From assembly GCA_010909725.1 (NCBI GenBank), contig JAACMV010000021.1:413497-477496 (forward strand): a DNA stretch of 64,000 nt, read 5' to 3'. The notes under the pieces are model-generated. The model was not told where the DNA came from. It saw only the letters and a list, made by a program, of their open reading frames with translations, and made no database searches. This stretch comes from Picochlorum sp. 'celeri' (lineage: Eukaryota > Chlorophyta > Trebouxiophyceae). Shown one piece after another: positions 1-9,521 of this stretch (the stretch's first letter is position 1; each line of letters opens with the position of its first letter). The translations under genes and the position numbers were made by a program.

Positions 1-1496
1 ATCTCTACCATGACATGGTTCCGTGGAATAATGGCAGGATTTGCCATGGTCTGCATTTGTTGTCGCTCTTCCGCTCGAACACCTTGCCCCTGTATCACTC
101 TGTTATATCCATGCAACCACGCAAGCCATTCTTCGTCCTTTCCACAAGCACCCAGACACTCTTTCAATTGCTTTGGTAAACACTTGTCGCGCAACACCTC
201 GTCCAAATCCATGCTACCAAGCGCCCTAAACGTATTTGTATAATCTGCCTGCGAGTCATACATGAGCTGCCACAGGCTCGACGTCAACTCGGCATCATAT
301 TCTTTCAAACCCAACTTCCTCGCCATAGTACCATTATAGTGGGAAACAAAAGATGTTCCAAACGCTGCAATACCCTCTGCCGCCGCATCCTCATCAAATA
401 ATCCGGCAGCAACCAACGCTCGTGCCAACTGAAGAAGATTCCACTGTCCAATCTCTGGTTGCGCTTGGAAACAATACCGTCTTCCTGGCAAATCCGTTGT
501 ATTTGGTGTAAAGTTTGGATCAAATCGCTCCATCCATCCATAGGGTCCATAATCGATGGTATCACCCAGAATAGACATGTTATCAGTGTTCAACACCCCA
601 TGAACAAACCCAACCCGATGCCATTCCGCCACAAGCCGACCGGTCCTTTCGGCAACTGTCTTGAAAAACTCCTTGTACGATGAAGCTTCAGGATAATACT
701 CTTTCATCACAAAATCAGCCAGCGTTTTCACCATGTCATTATCACCTCTACTTGCAGGTAACTGGAATGATCCAAATCTGATAAAACTTCTCGCCACCCG
801 ACACACAACAGCCCCAGGCTCCATCCGAGCATTCCCATTATAAAACATATCTCTCAGCACCGCGTCACCTGTCGCCACAAAACTCAGTGCTCGTGTCGTA
901 GGAACCTGTAATGCAGCCATGGCTTCACTGGCAACATATTCTCTCAAACTTGATCGCAACACAGCCCTCCCATCAGCCATCCTCGAATACGGAGTCTTCC
1001 CAGCACCTTTCAACTGTAATTCCCATCGCCTCGCCTCATCCTTGCCATACTCGGCAACCTCACCCAAGGATATTGCCCGACCATCACCCAACTGACCAGC
1101 CCAGTGTCCAAACTGGTGGCCACCATAACAGTTCGCATATGGATCCGAACCTGGAACCGTAGCATTTCCAGAGAACACCATGGCAAACTCTGGCCTCGCA
1201 AACTCATCAGGATGCAACCCGATCAACTCGGCAACACTCTCGCTCGCCATTATCAGAGAAGGCTCTGTCCCAGTCCCAGTAGGCTGAACCCTCGTATACA
1301 GGGCCCCTTCCACCTGCCTCACCCTATTCTCCCTATTCGGGTCTTCAGGGAGTGAATCCACCAGCACATTTTTCCAACACAATTCCTCCAACGTCCCACC
1401 AGTGGTTGCCACCGTGGACGAGGCAGAAGAACTAGAAGCAACGCGACCAGTCTGCCGTACAAACCCGTTTTTCTTCTGATACCCCATTAATTCCAT
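1..1496 (-). CDS. SELO: SelO/YdiU-family protein adenylyltransferase (partial, 3' end outside window)
   Basis: Read on the minus strand, this frame is open from an ATG at 1496 to the window edge, so the C-terminus is missing. It encodes a SelO pseudokinase, a family that transfers AMP from ATP to Ser/Thr/Tyr of target proteins and usually acts in mitochondria or bacteria. Family landmarks in order: NCYGGHQFGHWAGQLGDGRA, then LKGAGKTPYSRMADGRAVLR, then NTDNMSILGDTIDYGPYG near the middle. The last residues before the edge resemble the NPxxxxRN end of the core. The N-terminus is Ser-rich and could be a targeting peptide. A second in-frame ATG lies at 1487. Whether a C-terminal Sec or Cys follows cannot be seen. 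Family assignment is secure; location is inferred. Confidence 0.93.
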   Translation of the reverse strand, partial: MELMGYQKKNGFVRQTGRVASSSSASSTVATTGGTLEELCWKNVLVDSLPEDPNRENRVRQVEGALYTRVQPTGTGTEPSLIMASESVAELIGLHPDEFARPEFAMVFSGNATVPGSDPYANCYGGHQFGHWAGQLGDGRAISLGEVAEYGKDEARRWELQLKGAGKTPYSRMADGRAVLRSSLREYVASEAMAALQVPTTRALSFVATGDAVLRDMFYNGNARMEPGAVVCRVARSFIRFGSFQLPASRGDNDMVKTLADFVMKEYYPEASSYKEFFKTVAERTGRLVAEWHRVGFVHGVLNTDNMSILGDTIDYGPYGWMERFDPNFTPNTTDLPGRRYCFQAQPEIGQWNLLQLARALVAAGLFDEDAAAEGIAAFGTSFVSHYNGTMARKLGLKEYDAELTSSLWQLMYDSQADYTNTFRALGSMDLDEVLRDKCLPKQLKECLGACGKDEEWLAWLHGYNRVIQGQGVRAEERQQMQTMANPAIIPRNHVMVE

Positions 1497-1735
1497 AGAA
1501 AAAACTCTTGAAACAGGACTATAGCACCTCAGAGTCCGATCCAAACACCTGCAACGCAAATATAGTCGTGTAAAGACAAGTCAGTCTCTACAACCACAGG
1601 TTGCAATGTCACAAGGAAACGCACCCACGCAACGTTTTCATTATTCAAGTAGATATTTACAACAATATACGTAGTAATATGAATTCTACTACTGCTAATT
1701 GTCTGAGTAGTCGTCAAAATGTAAGAATTGAGCAA

Positions 1736-3185
1736 TCACGCTGCTGCTGCTTGTGACAACAGAGCATCTTCTCTCAGGTCAATTGTGACAATTTCCTCAT
1801 CACCCGGCTCTGGCAGCGACGTAGATCGCTCTACCAATTCCTCAATTTTCTTTGTACGCTCAGCAAACTCTTTCTCGTGATCCTTCCTCTTCTGATAATA
1901 GACATCGAGCTTTTTATGCGACTCTTCCAACTTTTTAATGACAGCATCATACTTTTCTGGAAGAGGCATTTTATACCACGGGTGGCGCTCAATCTGCTTG
2001 ATGGTGACTCGTTTCGCCGCATCAATAACAAAAATTCTGTTCAACAAGTCCTTGATTTCCGGGGAAAGTTTCTTGACAGCCTCGGCCATGTGTGGCACTT
2101 CGCTCCACCTCTTGGACACCTGCTGCAGCCACACTTCCAGATGAGCCTCACTCGTATTTGGATCAGGATGCTCTGTATGATCGAATGGGAATGATCCCAA
2201 AAGCATCACAAGAAGCAGGATACCAGACGCCCATACATCGACCGACCGACCATCATACCCTTTATCCTTGGCACCCTGATTGATGAGCTCTGGAGACATG
2301 TACACTGGCGTTCCAATCTGGGTATACATGTTGGCCTCTTCACTCCAGGTTTTCGCAAACCCAAAATCGCAAATTTTAATAATCGGCGGTTTCGAATTAT
2401 CCAATAATGTATTATCAAGTTTCAAATCCCTATGAACCACTCTGTGATTGTGACAGTAATTGACAGCGGACAAGAACTGCTTGAAGAAATACCGTGCTTC
2501 ATCTTCAGATAAGAACAACCCTCTCGCCTGCGCTTCCTTCCATTTATCAGCCACATACGACGTCAGACTTCCACCTTTCGCATACTCCATCACCAAACAC
2601 AGATGGGTTGGCGTCAACACAGCCTCATACGCTTTGATCACATTTTCATGCCCGAATCCCAAATCAGTTTGAATCTACACACACACATGTATTGCAACGA
2701 GTCAGGTGATGGTACCAGAGAATCAACAAAAGATATGGTACTAGCACAACAACAACCATATCAGCAACAAGATGCCGTACCGCAAACTCTCTCTTGATAT
2801 TCTCCAACAAAACTTTTGGAAGTGGCCTCTTCAAAAACTTGATAGCAACCTCTTCCCCACTCCTCTTATCCAAAAACGCCCACGTATCTCCAGTCCCTCC
2901 CCTACCTGCATATAGATATATATATTCAGGTAAATCATACAAGAAAAGAAGAAGACGGGCGTTCCAGACCACGGTTGGATGAAGAAGATTATTCAACCTC
3001 GACGGACAAACCCTAATACCAATTACGACGCCAACCGTACCAAGATGTTTCAATTGTTTGTAATGTGGACCCACATAGAGAGTAGGGCCCCGCTGAGAAC
3101 TATCCTGCGTGCGCATCTCGTTATGCTTCTTCGCAGAGGTCGTGGAACCGGTTTCTTTCACTGGCGTACTCGATCCACACCCCAT
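1736..3185 (-). CDS. SnRK2-like Ser/Thr protein kinase, N-myristoylation motif
   Basis: Three exons: 3041-3185, 2781-2905 and 1736-2674, with introns 2906-3040 and 2675-2780 (both GTACGG...AG). They join in frame to about 402 aa. The protein starts MGCGSS, a classical N-myristoylation/palmitoylation signal, so membrane attachment is likely. Kinase motifs: P-loop LGRGGTGDTW, VAIKFLKR (catalytic Lys), VVHRDLKLDN, CDFGFAK and the activation segment TQIGTPVYMSPE. The segment LTPTHLCLVMEYAKGGSL closely resembles plant SnRK2. The C-terminal tail is a charged coiled coil followed by an acidic stretch, unlike the typical SnRK2 box. The upstream cardiolipin synthase gene on the same strand ends only 37 nt before this ATG. 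The kinase identity is certain; the SnRK2 subgroup is probable. Confidence 0.88.
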
Positions 3186-3222
3186 TCTATCTGTTGGCGT
3201 TTTATAAGGAAAATTTGGATTT

Positions 3223-4413
3223 TTACATGGAAATTTTACCAGTTTTGTAGGCGTACAGGTATGCTACAAAGGACCAGATTGTCGTCAGGGCAGTGGTTGG
3301 TCCCAGGATGCCCAGGGTAATCTCAGGGCCTGGCCATCCAATCCATGCGTCTGTGAGACAACTGGATATGAGGGTGAGTTGGAAGACTGTGTTGACTTTG
3401 CTGATGTATAGAGGTTCTACTTTGGGGGCTGCAGGCTTGTCAGGAGCTGTTGCTTGGCCTGATATGTTGAAGAATGTGGTCACGCCTGGCCACCTCCAGC
3501 CCAGTGTCTGTCCTCGTGCAATGCATGCGCCTGATATGAGGAGTACATCTCTGCCGACGATGAGATTGAATAAATATGAAGGGAGTGCTCCAGAGTATCC
3601 GAGAGCGAGCACGACGCTTCCTACGAGTACTTTGTCTGCTAATGGGTCCAGGTAACTTCCAAGGACATTGGTTGTGAGCTGTTTCCGAGCAACGTATCCG
3701 TCCAGCCAATCCGTTAATGCTGATAGGACAAGCGCTGGAATAGCAATATTCATTTGATTATGGATGATGAGATGGCCTATGGCTGGTCCAGAGAGGAGTC
3801 TGAGCATGGAGAGGCTGTTTGGAAGATTGACCACTGTCTCATAGGACCACCCTCCTTGTGTTGGGTCTTGCATTCTTCCAACCTTGTGACCATCATGCTT
3901 TGCTGTAGCAGTTTCCTCTTCTTCTTTTTCTACATATAAGTTCCGCTGAGATGTATGTTTCTTATTGCTGCCCGTCTTGGTAGAATATGGTGAAGAACAG
4001 GAGAGTTGCAAAGACTCTTGTGCACCAGCAATGCTGTGTCCTGCACAATAGGAAGGAGACGCAGCTCCAAACATCCCTGCATCTCTCTTGTATGGTATCC
4101 ACCCGACACTCTCATTCTTCCTTCTTATGCTCCTTATCGACAATCTATCTTGGACACCGTGATGCTGATGCTGATCAGCATCATCATCATGGCCAGAGCT
4201 GCCGTAGCGGTTGAGCTGGTGGTTTACAAACAGCACGGCGTTCCGGGCATCGGCACTCCAGAGTTCTCGCAGATCCCTTCTATCATCTACTGTTAGAATA
4301 GAATCATATTTTTGTTTTAATGAGACTGCAATCGATGAAAAAGGGGCCTCTTTCCACTCCGCCGTCAGGAGACGTTGCAGTTGCCGACACACAGGCTGTT
4401 GTCGAGACAACAT
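3223..4413 (-). CDS. CLS1: Mitochondrial cardiolipin synthase, CDP-alcohol phosphotransferase type
   Basis: Single-exon ORF of 396 aa. Residues about 215-390 form a CDP-alcohol phosphatidyltransferase domain with the motif DWLDGYVARK...GSYLDPLADK, matching D-x2-D-G-x2-A-R-x8-G-x3-D-x3-D, which binds the metal and CDP-diacylglycerol. Several hydrophobic helices follow. Eukaryotic enzymes of this type condense CDP-DAG with phosphatidylglycerol to make cardiolipin in the inner mitochondrial membrane. The first 180 residues are basic and low in conservation, consistent with a presequence plus linker. A PGP synthase is the main alternative, since it shares the fold and motif. The stop is 37 nt upstream of the kinase ATG, so the pair may share a transcript. 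Confidence 0.83.
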   Translation of the reverse strand: MLSRQQPVCRQLQRLLTAEWKEAPFSSIAVSLKQKYDSILTVDDRRDLRELWSADARNAVLFVNHQLNRYGSSGHDDDADQHQHHGVQDRLSIRSIRRKNESVGWIPYKRDAGMFGAASPSYCAGHSIAGAQESLQLSCSSPYSTKTGSNKKHTSQRNLYVEKEEEETATAKHDGHKVGRMQDPTQGGWSYETVVNLPNSLSMLRLLSGPAIGHLIIHNQMNIAIPALVLSALTDWLDGYVARKQLTTNVLGSYLDPLADKVLVGSVVLALGYSGALPSYLFNLIVGRDVLLISGACIARGQTLGWRWPGVTTFFNISGQATAPDKPAAPKVEPLYISKVNTVFQLTLISSCLTDAWIGWPGPEITLGILGPTTALTTIWSFVAYLYAYKTGKISM

Positions 4414-4942
4414 GAGCTCTGTGGAGCATAAATAGAGGGCTCCTGTATGTCTAGATTTGTTTTTTTAGACCACTCGAGTATTACAAAGGGTCTCTTAATG
4501 ATGGAGGGACGGCAAGGTTTACTGCGGTGGAAATCCAAGACTGAACAACAATCTCAGCTTGGCTTTGAACAAAAGAGACCAGTTGGGTGGACAGAGCAAG
4601 ATGAGTGGTCAGATTGGGTGCTCAGCGAGGGAACGCAGGGATTTGGTCAGTATAGATCACGTTGATATCTATAATAGTACAAGGAATGCATAGTAGACGG
4701 CAGTTGTCTGCATCCATAGTTGGGTCTACTGGAGAGAGGTGGTGGGAGGGAGGGTGTTGTCGACTGACGGGGTCTGGTTATGAGGAGGAGGTAGCTTTTT
4801 CTTTCGTGGTTTTCGCTCTTTCATATCCCATTTCTGTCGTGACAGCAGCAGAGGAGAGGATACAAAGTTCTCGCCGTGCCTCATGACAACACATATATGA
4901 GGCACATACGGTACCGTACAGGTGAAAATAAAGAAGAACGAA

Positions 4943-6016
4943 ATGGAGAAGAAAAGCAAGGGGGATTTGGCAAGCAGTTCACAGGACCATATGATGACGA
5001 TGCGGTATTCATATATTCATGGATGGAGTGAACCAACGTTGACGGCGATTGGAGACATTCCAATGCATCCAGCGAGTCAGGTGCTGCATTATGGTATGGC
5101 ATGCTTGAGGGCATCAAGGCATTTCGGAACCTGACAGATCCTCAGCAAGTTCATTTGTTTCGACCCGACATACATCTCAAGAGGCTTGGAGTATCAGCCT
5201 CACGCCTACAATTGCCACAGATCTCGTCGAATCAGTTGCTGGAGAGCATCAAAGATCTAGTTCGTCTGGATCAGGATCGGGTTCCACATATGAGGGGCCA
5301 GTCGCTCTACGTGAGACCTCTCTTGTTTTCTTCATCTGCAATGCTTGGAGTTACAAGTCCACAAGAAGCAACAATGACGGTCATATTATCCCCGTGCACT
5401 GATGTGGTTGATCAACAGTGTCCCATGACGTTGTTTGTTGAAGAGGAGCATTGCCGTGCATGGCCCGGCGGCACTGGACACGTCAAACTTTCTGGAAACT
5501 ACGCATCGACGATCCATCCTCAGAAACAAGCAAAAGATCTATTTGGAGCAGACCAGGTGCTGTATCTAGCTCCATCTACCTCCCCAGGAAGCAAGCTGAG
5601 CATTGCTGAATGTGGTACCATGAATGTGTTTTTTGTGTTTCAGCACAAGGAGTGCCTTCATGTGGTCACCCCAGCATTAACTGATACAATCCTGCCGGGC
5701 GTCACCCGGGCATCCATTATTGATATTATACGAGGATGGCCTGACATGCCTGCAGTGCGTGTTATGGAAAGGACAATCACGCTGGAAGAAGTGCAACACG
5801 CTGCCAATCATGGATCTCTCATTGAAATGTTTGCCTGCGGCACTGCCAGTGGAGTCCAATCAATCGGCTCTTTAGTACAAAAAAATGGAGAACGATTGAC
5901 TCCTATACATGCATCCGGACCGATCACGACACGCGTCGCGAACAACATTGCTTGATATTCAGCATGGAATGCTGAATGATGCAGAGTATGCATCATCCTG
6001 GCTACACACTGTGTAA
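4943..6016 (+). CDS. BCAT: Branched-chain amino acid aminotransferase, two apparent one-base frame breaks
   Basis: Encodes a eukaryotic-type BCAT, the PLP enzyme that interconverts Leu/Ile/Val and their 2-oxo acids. Visible motifs: MHPASQVLHYG, EGIKAFR, SLYVRPLLF, WPGGTGHVKLSGNY with the PLP lysine, ECGTMNVFF, ILPGVTRASI and FACGTASGV. Two breaks interrupt the frame. Near 5098-5101 one base appears to be missing between LHYGMA and LEGIKAF. Near 5951-5953 a T appears to be extra, just before DIQHG and the conserved C-terminus that ends at 6016. Allowing for both gives a full-length enzyme. A likely 3' splice site (ccgtacag) lies at 4920, so an upstream exon, perhaps encoding a targeting peptide, is possible; the start given is the first in-frame ATG. 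The 3' end overlaps the opposing RluA gene. Confidence 0.85.
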
Positions 6017-6847
6017 TCTCTCTCATCAGATAAACTATGATGTTTTCATCCATCCGCACATGCGAAATTACGCGTCTAAAGTATTCAGGAAATGGTGCCT
6101 CAATTTTGATAAAACCGTGAAGGTTCTTTCCTGTCCGAAGAACATGCTCATCAATACATGGAACCTTGATTTGTCTGCAATGCAAAAATATTGGCCACGA
6201 CGCATCGTAATTCATAATTTCATCCAGCACAATCTTCTGCTCCCCTCGTGTTTTTTCCATACACGCTATCCCCAAGAATCGCTGCATTGAGACCAGATGC
6301 ACAATGTTTCCGCAGCTGATGCATCCTTCCAGTTTTTGGGTATCAACTTGACAAGGGATAGATGCCGTCGACGATCCATCTCCATAATTGTACACTCTGT
6401 CGTGGCATGCTTTCCTTGAATCGGTATTGAAATTTCCATAGAATTGCCCCTCCTGGCTTTGGCAGGAGGAAACCCATTGCCTCCATCATACACAATTGCC
6501 AAGTATTCCTTACTGATAGATGCATCTCCCCCCATCCATTGTGATACAACCCTCGCACTTGTTCTATCTTTGGCCAGAACCAACACACCACTGCACATCT
6601 TATCCAGCCTATGGACAAGCCTCAGTGGCTCAGAGGTACCCACGTCAGCAGTAAGGATGGAGTCAACAGATGCTGTAACCTTGCTCCCTCCTTGCGATGC
6701 AAGCCCCGATGGTTTATTCACTGCCATGATGAAGTCATCTTCATATAGAACAGTGATATCCGCTTGGGCTAAAAGCCTGCGCAGACTATTGTACTTTTTC
6801 AGTGAGCACACCCACCTGCTCGTTGTCAAGGCCCGATGGGACATCAT
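5808..6847 (-). CDS. RluA-family RNA pseudouridine synthase, two apparent frame breaks
   Basis: Encodes an RluA/RPUSD-type pseudouridine synthase, which isomerises uridine in rRNA or organellar RNA. The catalytic-domain motif LVHRLDKMCSGVLVLAK holds the catalytic Asp, preceded by VNKPSGLASQGG. Downstream the frame must change at the T5 run 6333-6337 (one extra base) to give KTGRMHQLRKHCASG and LGDSVYG, and again at the T6 run 6251-6256 to give IFLHCRQIKVP and APFPEYFRRV. The start is the first in-frame ATG, at 6847-6842; a stop lies shortly upstream. The C-terminal end is uncertain: after the conserved domain ends near 6060 the frame stays open to 5808, inside the opposing BCAT gene. An organellar location is plausible but unproven. 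Confidence 0.75.
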
Positions 6848-7090
6848 CAAAGATGATACCGGTATTTTTATTCCAAAATATGCATGTTTGAATTCGATAT
6901 CATGCAAAACGCTGCCTTTCTTGTTTCAATTGGTGTCGAGTGCAATTTTGCTAAACAGACATGCATGTTTTTGCACAATGTAGTCGCGTGTACATCTAAA
7001 TGAGGATATTGATTAATTTGTTTTTACTGATTTTGTTGCGGTGTCCCATCGATATACTAGCGGCGTTATTCAACTGTTGTTGGCAAGCCT

Positions 7091-7163
7091 CTGTGTGGAT
7101 ACACAGTACGTACTGCAGGCACTCTTGAGGAGTTGACTGGAAAATCTGCCCTCACGGGCAGAT
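7091..7163. repeat. Cluster of perfect short palindromes
   Basis: Three inverted repeats lie close together: CTGTGT/ACACAG with a 4-nt loop (7091-7106), the uninterrupted palindrome CAGTACGTACTG (7104-7115), and ATCTGCCC/GGGCAGAT with a TCAC loop (7144-7163). On the minus strand the last hairpin is followed by TTTT and directly follows the TGA of a short open frame (7169 up to about 7335). It could be a small mobile-element relic or a structured RNA. Function is unknown. Confidence 0.5.
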
Positions 7164-7168
7164 GATCA

Positions 7169-7339
7169 CGTCACCACCATGATGCCGGTCGGCGTCCATG
7201 CTGGATCGATCAAGACGCCTACAGGCAGCTTCTTCGCCAGCTGGGCCTGCAGGACCATCCAGAGGGGAAAGAAGAGCATGTCGTAAGAATCGATTTCCTC
7301 TCCAAAAGCATACCGATCCGGCCACAAAATGACATATGC
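7169..7339 (-). pseudogene. Possible coding relic, hydrophobic peptide fragment
   Basis: This stretch is more GC-rich than its surroundings and is open on the minus strand, ending at a TGA at 7169-7171. Translation gives a hydrophobic fragment containing FGEEIDSYDMLFFPLWMV and KKLPVGVLIDPAWTPTG. A TTATCTTAG just upstream could be a 3' splice site, but the next gene starts at 7407, which leaves no room for upstream exons. I do not recognise the family. It may be a relic of a transposed gene or chance. Confidence 0.25.
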
Positions 7340-7406
7340 AAGCTAAGATAAATCTTTTTATTCATACACGCATAAAAAACGATTTGGGTTCTACCGCATT
7401 GTTTAA

Positions 7407-8624
7407 ATGATGACTCTTTTCCAGGGTGCCTTCTTTGTGGCAGTCTTGCTGCTCTGCAGCATATCAGTGCTTGCCATAAACACCGAGCCTATTCCATCCC
7501 CACAGTTTTCATTCAAGACTCAAAAGGAGGCTGTGGCTTGGAGTAAAGATGTGCTTGATCTGAAGAAACGGTACGACTCCAAGAATAAGAAAGTTTCAGC
7601 TGCGGCCAAGCTCGAGGTCGCGGAGCTTTCTCGATCATATCGTGATCACTACGATATCAAATGGTCCACCAAAGAAAGATCAGAAAAGCTCAAGATATTT
7701 ACAGAGAACTTGTGGTATATTGCCGAGACGAACATTGAGAATGAAGAGGAGAAGCAGCCTTGGTGGACTGCTCTCACTCTGTACGCTGATATGAGCTGGT
7801 TTGAGTTCCTCAGCAGCCATTTGATGGATATTAAGCCAGATAAATTTGATTTCAAGCCAGCTGAATTCACCAAGATTTTCGATGGTGTCGACTGGAGAAA
7901 GAAGGGGAAAGTGACTGGTGTTAAGAATCAGCTCAACTGCGGGACATGCTGGGCATTCGCTGCAGCTGCGGCTGCTGAGTCGTCCTTCTTGATTGCAAAC
8001 GATTTGAAATATCCAGACTGGAATATTGATATTTCGGAGCAACAGATTGTCGATTGCGCGAGACCTCCAACAAGACATCCAGATGGCACGCTGTATTTCA
8101 GGAACACCTGCAGAGTAGGTGGGTCAAGCCCAGAGGCATTCAGGTATATGACCCAGTTCAACGCTACATACGAGGACTTTTATCCTTACCGTGGTAATGT
8201 TGGAGCTTGTACACAAAACCCACAAACAGAAAATGGAGATCCAGCTCCAGGCGTGGTCATATCTCAACCATATGGAGGGTTTACACAAGTGGAGACAGAG
8301 AACGTTACCGCTATCAAGGGGGCGCTTGGTGTGAGACCCGTGGTGCAATATGTACGGGCAGAAAATGGATTCCAGTTCTACTCTGGAGGAATTTACAGCC
8401 GAGCTTGCAGTAACAGAGATGTAAATCATGCCGTGATGCTCTATGGATATGCAACAGTGAATCTTGGACAGTTCTCCTCAGACAGCTGGCTCATCAAGAA
8501 CAGCTGGGGAGAAGACTGGGGTGAGGAGGGATTCATGCGCCTGGCTATTACAGCTGGGGAAGGAATTTGCGAGTCACAAAGGTGGATCTACCAGCCTCGC
8601 ACTGTCTCCGTCTCGAGGCCATAA
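7407..8624 (+). CDS. Papain-like (C1A) cysteine protease, secreted/vacuolar
   Basis: Intronless, 405 aa. It begins with a clear signal peptide (hydrophobic core FFVAVLLLCSISVLA). An inhibitor-I29-like propeptide covers roughly residues 40-140, and the mature C1A peptidase starts near residue 150 (DWRKKGKVTGVKNQ). The oxyanion Gln and catalytic Cys are in NQLNCGTCWAF, where papain has NQGQCGSCWAF. The catalytic His is in NHAVMLYGY and the Asn in LIKNSWGEDWGEEGF. All catalytic residues are present, so an active endopeptidase of the vacuole, lysosome or extracellular space is expected. ATG ATG opens the frame, so the start could be either. The cathepsin subgroup is not clear. Confidence 0.93.
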   Translation: MMTLFQGAFFVAVLLLCSISVLAINTEPIPSPQFSFKTQKEAVAWSKDVLDLKKRYDSKNKKVSAAAKLEVAELSRSYRDHYDIKWSTKERSEKLKIFTENLWYIAETNIENEEEKQPWWTALTLYADMSWFEFLSSHLMDIKPDKFDFKPAEFTKIFDGVDWRKKGKVTGVKNQLNCGTCWAFAAAAAAESSFLIANDLKYPDWNIDISEQQIVDCARPPTRHPDGTLYFRNTCRVGGSSPEAFRYMTQFNATYEDFYPYRGNVGACTQNPQTENGDPAPGVVISQPYGGFTQVETENVTAIKGALGVRPVVQYVRAENGFQFYSGGIYSRACSNRDVNHAVMLYGYATVNLGQFSSDSWLIKNSWGEDWGEEGFMRLAITAGEGICESQRWIYQPRTVSVSRP

Positions 8625-9521
8625 GGCCCTTTTCCCAAATCTTCATGCCAGAGTACCTTCCATGAGATGATGATGTGCCACAATGGATGCTGACAAATTG
8701 GTTGTTTCATCTACAAAGATGTATCAGGATATTCCTATGGTTGTGCGATTTGCACATGTTGACTTTGTTTTGTTTTCCTTTGTCTGTTTTTCTACAGCAA
8801 TTGGCACGAGTGCCAATTCATCGTGTTGGGCGGCATGCATTGCTTCCACCGTTCAATGACCTGTTGATGTTGACCTCTTTCCAGATCGATCGATTGCAGA
8901 TCGAAGTATAATATTGTTGAAGTAGCGTATATAGCATAGTCTTTTTCTGAACTTCGTGTACCTCTCCTGACTTCCTTCTAATGTTGTAATACTAGCTCCA
9001 GACAGCAACCCATGATTCTTGTTCTTGTGTTATTTCTTCAAAGTTTCCATACCATTGGGTATATGCCCACGTACTATTCCAAGTACAGGGCGCTCGAAAT
9101 GACCTTCATTTCTCGAAAGACTAGCATCATCCTTGGAAAACAGACAAAAAGACTCTCAAGAGGGGGTTCTACGCAATTCACAGTACGGCCGCGCCTTGGA
9201 TGGAATGGCAATCTTGGACCGTCCAAGGTTTGAGGATTGCCTCGGATGAGCCAGTAATGCATCCCACGTGTTGTATGGAAATGGATGCGTGTCCAATAGG
9301 TTGTATTGTAATCTGATAATGTTTGCGAGCTGAAATATATCCTTCATTCAAGCGAGAGATAACTCAAAGACACATAGGCAGCATGAGTGCAGCTGTGGCA
9401 CACTGAGACACGGAGAAGCCTGTTGCGCCGTATCATACTGCACATTTCATCTTCAAACACGCAGGAACAGTATATATATGGTTAGAGATACACTTTTGGA
9501 CAGATATTTTGCACTCTAGTG
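8625..9521. other. Intergenic, 0.9 kb, nothing identified
   Basis: Lies between the protease and the SPX-VTC gene, both on the plus strand. It should hold the protease 3' UTR and the SPX-VTC promoter. Short ORFs here show no family resemblance, and I see no RNA gene or repeat. Confidence 0.6.

Noticed and set aside
4447..4665. 72-codon ATG ORF upstream of BCAT as BCAT exon 1
   Set aside because: No transit-peptide character and no clear donor that joins in phase to 4921; left unassigned.
7169..7339. Rho-independent terminator of a bacterial gene
   Set aside because: The hairpin and TTTT fit, but only a short unrecognised fragment precedes it; kept only as a low-confidence relic.
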